64,000 nt of DNA, taken from positions 205,457,934-205,521,933 of the forward strand of contig CP136063.1 of the NCBI GenBank assembly GCA_032622095.1, given 5' to 3'. The translations under genes were made by a program, and so were the position numbers. This DNA is from Siphonodentalium dalli. Taxonomy: Eukaryota; Mollusca; Scaphopoda; Gadilida; Siphonodentaliidae. A model generated the notes under the pieces. It was not told the DNA's origin, did not search any database, and worked only from the letters and a program-made list of their open reading frames with translations. Below, one piece after another: positions 58,800 to 64,000 of the stretch (the first letter of the stretch is position 1; every line of letters starts with the position of its first letter).

Positions 58800-59470
58800 T
58801 ACCAATATGTCTAATGTAAGTCAAAAAGAACATTTAAAAACAAAATACGTGCTTTATGGAGTATATATAACACATGGAAGTTGGCCCACAATTTGACGAT
58901 AAAATTAAATTTTCCAGGCATTTTACTATTTTCTGAAATTTTCTTTAAAAATCATAAAATTCATGCAAAATTCTAATTGTTCGTTACTAAATAAAGAAAT
59001 TATGAATAGAACTAGATTTCCAGACGGAACCAACCATGAATTCGCAAGATGCATACTATTCATAACTATGCTAAAATTTTGGAAATGATAAAATATTTCA
59101 ATCTGTTGTGTCAGCATTTATGGCGAGTTTTTGTTAATCCTCAATAAAATGCCCCTCAGATGGCACAAAGCACGTCAAAAAGAGCATATCCAACAAAATA
59201 AATGTTTTCTGTGGTTTCATATTTGGAATTTGGCCAATAGAATACTGATCAAATAAAATTTTCCCGAAAGTTTGTAATTTTCTGAAATTTTCACTAAAAA
59301 CGTTAAATTCGCACAAAATGTAGATATGTTTGTCACTACACGAACAAATTGTGTATGGAATCACGAATCTCGTTCGAAACAATCATCAATTCACAAGATT
59401 TATGATGTTCTCTTTCCAAATACTCAAATTGTGGAAATAATAAAAAATAGGGGATTGTCAGGTTTGATTG
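58800..59470. repeat. diverged tandem pair, ~354-bp unit
   Basis: Copy 1 (about 58,800-59,150) and copy 2 (about 59,154-59,470) share GTCAAAAAGA (58,820 and 59,174), TTTTCTGAAATTTTC (58,931 and 59,279), ATTCGCAAGAT/ATTCACAAGAT and AAATTTTGGAAAT/AAATTGTGGAAAT. Substitutions are frequent. The pair abuts the 5' end of the LINE. Confidence 0.7.
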
Positions 59471-59510
59471 ATTTTCGCGGGCAAATCATAACATGTAAAC
59501 CAAAAATTAA

Positions 59511-60406
59511 CATGTTTGTGTAAGCTCAACCCGAATCATAGATACAAAATGTCAATACGTACACTGGGTCGAGATTCATTCTGGGGAAAGTAAGATAGTA
59601 ATTGGTGCGATCTATATTCCACCCGAAAATAGTCGGTACGCCTCCAGATGCATTTACACAAATCCTGACTGATTACCTAAATTTCAGGGGAAACACAGAC
59701 CATGTTTTTTCTAACTGGGGACTTTAATGCCCGCACATCAATTGACACTGACTATATAACAACGGATGAAAGGAACTTTGTTATACCTGAAATAGAACTA
59801 ACTGATGTGGATACCTCAATGCATCTCGATATAGCTGGTCTACCAAAAGTAAGGTCAAACCAAGATAGAACGAAGAATTCACAGGGACAAAAACTTCTAC
59901 AATTTTGTAAATTTTGTAACGAGTTTTTTATTGCAAATGGACGAGTCGGAAGTGACTCTGGCATTGGAAAACTTACCTGCCGCGATGCGTCGACAGTCGA
60001 CTATAAGATTTGTTCTGCCCATGCCCTTAAGCTATTGACACATTTATCTGTCGGAATTTTCTCTGATTTATTTTTCGATGAACAGTGCCCCATAATGACG
60101 GAAATTACCCTTCCCTCTGTTGAACATAAAACCACGCTAGAACCACAAAACAGTAAAACCAACGAAAACCCAATCAGAAAGTGGGAAGAGGGAAAGGCAA
60201 GTGAGTTCACGTGGAATATCGATCCCAATGGAATTAATGATGTCAACTTATTTCTCGACAAGATGGAAAATGAGGAGGTAACCCCCTCAGATATTAATCA
60301 AATTGTGAATATGATATCACAGGTATTGTTAACTGCAGCAGATACTTCCTTTAGTATGAAAACCAAGAAAACGAATTCGAAAAAACGGCGTTATAATAAA
60401 CCATGA
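59511..60406 (+). pseudogene. LINE endonuclease domain (broken)
   Basis: In the first frame a stretch with IVIGAIYIPPENSRY (about 59,592-59,640) matches the strand before the catalytic loop of exonuclease/endonuclease/phosphatase domains. After two frame changes, LTGDFNARTS (59,708-59,737) gives the conserved GDFN box. TVDYKICS (near 59,995) corresponds to the family's S-x-I/V-D-Y box, and FFDEQCPIM (near 60,070) stands where the family normally has the catalytic S-D-H-x-P, so the histidine is missing. The frame ends at a TGA (60,404-60,406) within KKRRYNKP; the same frame continues open after it, so this is a stop by substitution, not a natural end. Confidence 0.88.
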
Positions 60407-61873
60407 TTTAAAAACGTATGTTGTACAGCCAGAAAAGAGTATAGGAAAGCAATTAGACAATACAACAAATCCCCTAATATAGATTCAAAACAAAATATGC
60501 GCGAAAAAGCACGGGAGTATAAAAGAAAAATGAACGCTGCCATTGGCGAACATCGGGATAAAGCCTCTCGGGAAATCGCATGCATGAAATATAAAAACCC
60601 AAAGAAATTTTGGGCTGCTTTAAATAACCGTACTAAGAGTAGTGTGCCACCTATTGACATCGACACTCTCGAAAACTATTATCGTGAAATAAATACCACA
60701 GGGCAGGATAGCTATGTTACAAATACTCCACACGAAAACTCCGAGAGCAATGAATTCCTAAATCGTCCGATTTGTACTGATGAAATTAAAACGGCACTAC
60801 ACAGCCTGAAAAACAATAAAGCATGTGGACAGGACATGGTACTGAATGAATATTTAAAAGCATCATCTGAAAAAATGTTAAATATCTATTGTAGAGTATT
60901 TAACTATGTACTTGATTCCGGATGTATACCGGAAACATGGGGCATAGGGGCCATAGTCCCTATCTTTAAGAATAAAGGAGACCCAAAAAAAACCCAAAAA
61001 CTACAGACCTATCACAATCCTTAGTTGCTTTGGAAAACTATTCACAAAAATACTCTCAAATAGAATGTACGAATTTATAGAAACTAATGACATTCTCCTA
61101 GAAAACCAAGCCGGCTTCCGAAAGGGATACTCAACTGTTGATAATATTTTCACTATACACATGTTAACGGAACTAACCAGAAATTTGAACTGTAACCTCT
61201 ACTGTGCTTTTATTGATTTTGAGAAAGCGTTTGATAGGGTGTGGAGACCCGGGCTCTGGCAAAAGTTACGGACATATGATATTAATGGAAAGTTTTTCCG
61301 AGTTATTACAAATATGTATCAGAATATTATGTCTTCTGTCAAACTAGGGACTGAATATTCTGCCCCCTTCCCATGTTTGTCAGGAGTTCGACAGGGTGAA
61401 AATCTATCCCCATACTATTTTCTCTATATTTGAACGATCTGGAAAACTTCATGATCAAGGAAGGCATCGTTGGCCTCTCAAAAATATCAAACCAGATTGA
61501 AATAGAATTGAAAACCTACATAAAAATACTACTTGTACTATATGCAGATGATACAGTACTCATGGCTGAGACCCCGAAAAAATTTAAGACAGAACTTAAT
61601 GCATTCAGCAAGTACTGTAAGACATGGAAATTGACAGTGATTAAAGATAAATCAGAATTTTTGTTAATTTCGAAACGTAGTTTACCTCGGAAAACAGAAT
61701 TCAACTTTGACGGCATTAAGCTTGAAGTAGTGAAAAAGTTCAACTACTTGGGCATTATCCACACAAAATCGGGTTCATATTCTGAAGCAAAACAAACCCT
61801 TTGCCACAAAAGCTACACATGCCATGTACTCTGTTATAAAACGATCAAGAACAAATTGTCTTTCATTAGCTAA
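60407..61873 (+). pseudogene. LINE reverse transcriptase domain (broken)
   Basis: The stretch opens in the same frame as the endonuclease, with a basic linker. Reverse-transcriptase landmarks follow in order: KNNKACGQDMVLNEYLK, IPETWGIGAIVPIFKNKGDP, a frameshift in an A-run near 60,980, QAGFRKGYST, FIDFEKAFDRVW (61,208-61,243, holding the first catalytic Asp), and SGVRQGENLSP. Another frame change follows near 61,410-61,430, then LYADDTVLM with the catalytic pair of Asp at 61,541-61,552, and FNYLGI near 61,740. A last frame change falls near 61,810. The catalytic residues are intact although the frame is not. Confidence 0.92.
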
Positions 61874-62744
61874 CCAACTCGATTTATTTGACTCCCAGGT
61901 GCTACCGATTTTATTGTATGGCTGCGAGGTGTGGGGTTATGGTGACAACCAGGTGCTCGAAAATGTCCACCGCAAATTTCTAAAGCATGTCATGAATTTG
62001 AAACCATCAACCCCCAATTTTATGATATATGGTGAATCTGGAAGATATCCACTAGAAATCACAATAAAACTGAGAATACTGAAATATTGGACGAAAATAA
62101 AAAATATGACTGACGAACGTTATGGAAAAATACTATATGAGTTGTCACTAAGACTTCTGAGTGAAGCAGATGCATGTCGTTTTAAATGGATAAGACACAT
62201 TAAAGAAATTTTATTTGACTGTGGGCAATCACAATTAATGACCTCTGGAAAAATATTATGTGTGAGCCAATTTATCGATTGTGTTAAATGTAGTCTTATC
62301 AGGGATTTCAAGACAAAGTGGGAGTCCGAAAGAGACAAATCAAGTAGAGGCAAGATTTATCGCATATTTAAACACGATATAACTTTTGAAAAATATCTGG
62401 AAATCTTAGAAAGGAAAAATCGAATAGAATTATGTAGGATCCGAACAGCTAACCACAACCTCCCAATCGAGACAGGGAGGTGGAATGGGACAAGTCACAA
62501 AGACAGAAAATGCCCCTTATGTAACACTAGCATGATCGCTGATGAGTTCCACTATTTACTCGAATGCAAAGAATTTCAAAATATAAGGGAGAAATTTATT
62601 CCAGAAGAATACCGCGGAAAAGCGAACATTATAATCATGGACGAAATTTTGAATTCACATGACCGCGCAATCCTTAACCAAGTATGCATACTTTTTAGGA
62701 TAGTCCACATTGAACTCTCAAATGTACATGTACGCATGCCCTGA
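61824..62744 (+). pseudogene. LINE C-terminal region with zinc-binding motif
   Basis: This is the longest intact segment of the LINE (306 codons), open from just after the last frameshift to the TGA at 62,742-62,744. It starts with the thumb region (SLANQLDLFDSQVLPILLYG, then CEVWGY), continues through a basic region (NVHRKFLKHVMN) and a long helical part. It ends with CPLC (62,511-62,522) followed by DEFHYLLEC, the C-x2-C...H...C motif found after the reverse transcriptase in many LINEs and thought to bind RNA or DNA. The ATG at 61,824 is internal to the ancestral protein and not a natural start. Confidence 0.88.
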
Positions 62745-64000
62745 TGAATTATACATTCCTATTCTTCACTATGTTATTATTTTCATTATTAGTCTGTACA
62801 GCGTGTCGATATTTTGCATGGACAACTGTAAGCTGCGACATTCTGCATCATACAGATGGTAGTTATACTAATTCACTCCGTGTGATGTACGATGTAGCAC
62901 TTCCATTTGACTATGCATAATATAACATTTATTGCACGCCGCAGACATGACAATGTTCTCATGTTCTGTTGGCTACACATGTATAGCGATATAAATTATA
63001 TTGATTATATTATACAATTATATAAGCTTATATATATGTATGCTGTTGATGGTGCTCATTCAAACTGTGTCATTTCGCAGGGAGATGATATAACTCAACT
63101 CTGCGCAGAACAAGCCCGCAAACTGGTCAGACAAAACCAGCACCCACCCACCCCACTAGATTTAATAAGTAACTGTTAATTAGTATATATATAATTATCC
63201 GGCGACAAAATCAATAATTTAAAATTTACCATTACACTGCTGAAACTGAAGGTCATTCTGATACAAGTTGCATGTTATATACCAACTCAGTAATTTGTGG
63301 TGGCATGTTCAGATGATGAACTCAATAAGCGAACATTTTGGATGTTTGTTGAGATCATTTTCCGAACATTCCCAGTGTAAACCAAACTTCAGCAGTCCAC
63401 AGTTCAGGTCAGTGATACTGATAGTAATATTTATTTTCCGTTACAAACATCGACAATCTTCGTTATTAGACTACCTGTTTACTTTCCACACAATCAGCGA
63501 CATTCCGCTTACAAGTGCTTCTGTTTTCATTAGGTTAGATAAAAAAAACGTACCTGATATCTTCGTACACTAAGATAAAACGATTAACCCATGACGGGTG
63601 AAATATGTCCCCATTGCACCGGAGACATGTATATAATATGTATATACCCTATCATAATATCTTCTGTAAATACTCTTTGTAATTCTCTATATATTCATAT
63701 GAATTCGAGAATAAATCATCATCAGCACGAGGCCAGAGAACACAACCATATTTAATACATTGACCTTTTCTTCTTATGTGCGGAAAAAAAACGTAATATA
63801 CTCCTATGAGAAAAAAAACACATATGTACCCCAAATTTTTTGATTAATTATCTAATATTTCTATATATTACACGTATATGCCCTCATAGCAACCACATCG
63901 GGCCCGCAGTGCGCGATGTTGCTTTTCAAGTTTAGGCGTGAATGACGTCATTAATTTTTTACAATACCATGAAACAGAATTTCGACGGATGAAAATCCGG
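62745..64000. other. right end of window, nothing recognised
   Basis: AT-rich sequence after the LINE. Open frames up to 101 codons (for example 63,268-63,573) have no recognisable domain. No tRNA, RNA gene or clear repeat was seen. Confidence 0.45.

Larger units (their letters stand above)
59511..62744 (+). mobile_element. 5'-truncated, inactivated LINE (non-LTR retrotransposon)
   Basis: Domains occur in the normal order: an apurinic-type endonuclease (from its middle onward), a reverse transcriptase with all main boxes, and a C-terminal CPLC...H...C zinc-binding motif. The gag-like first ORF and the start of the endonuclease are absent, as expected of 5' truncation during target-primed insertion. 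The reading frame changes several times and has at least one substitution to a stop, so no active protein can be made. The 3' end beyond the stop at 62,744 is not clear; no poly-A tail or target duplication was identified. The clade is uncertain (jockey, I or CR1-like). Confidence 0.93.

Overview
This window is eukaryotic, non-protein-coding, repeat-dominated DNA. No host gene, tRNA or rRNA can be recognised in it. The organism is most likely a marine invertebrate. A mollusc or other lophotrochozoan is my best guess, from the AT-rich background, the many small inverted-repeat elements, GTCCGTCCGTCC-type repeat ends and LINE relics; no single diagnostic gene supports this.

Layout. (1) 1-32,861: one uninterrupted satellite array, about 680 head-to-tail copies of a 48-bp monomer, cut by the left edge of the window. 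The monomer length is a multiple of three and both remaining minus-strand frames lack stops, so the array produces false open frames of up to 3,207 codons. It is organised into variant domains and into recent segmental duplications of about 0.77, 1.05, 1.92, 2.93 and 3.0 kb. (2) 32,862-34,440: three copies of a 650-680 bp repeat. Two of the junctions carry a single copy of the same 48-bp monomer, and the array runs into the first copy at the same base, so the array looks like an expansion of a motif resident in this larger repeat. (3) 34,973-38,341: a tandem pair of a 1.43-kb repeat; the second copy carries a 483-bp insertion for which the first copy preserves the empty site. (4) 38.6-46.7 kb: a cluster of inverted-repeat (MITE or foldback) elements, two with clear TTAA target duplications, plus a 20-21 bp minisatellite at 43.5-44.1 kb. 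(5) 46.8-51.1 kb: sparse DNA with a decayed reverse-transcriptase fragment on the minus strand (50.04-50.39 kb). (6) 51,175-55,977: a composite repeat of about 2,070 bp in tandem, built from 122-bp GC-rich repeats, most of which carry a motif matching the NRF-1 consensus. (7) 55,982-56,144: a compact foldback element. (8) 57.4-59.5 kb: degenerate repeats. (9) 59.5-62.74 kb: a 5'-truncated LINE on the plus strand (endonuclease, reverse transcriptase, C-terminal zinc-binding motif), broken by frameshifts and stops. (10) 62.75-64.0 kb: nothing recognised.

The sequences do not form a pathway. What connects them is repeat birth and turnover. The most informative part is the boundary at 32.8-34.2 kb, where the proposed seed monomers of the satellite can be read next to the expanded array.
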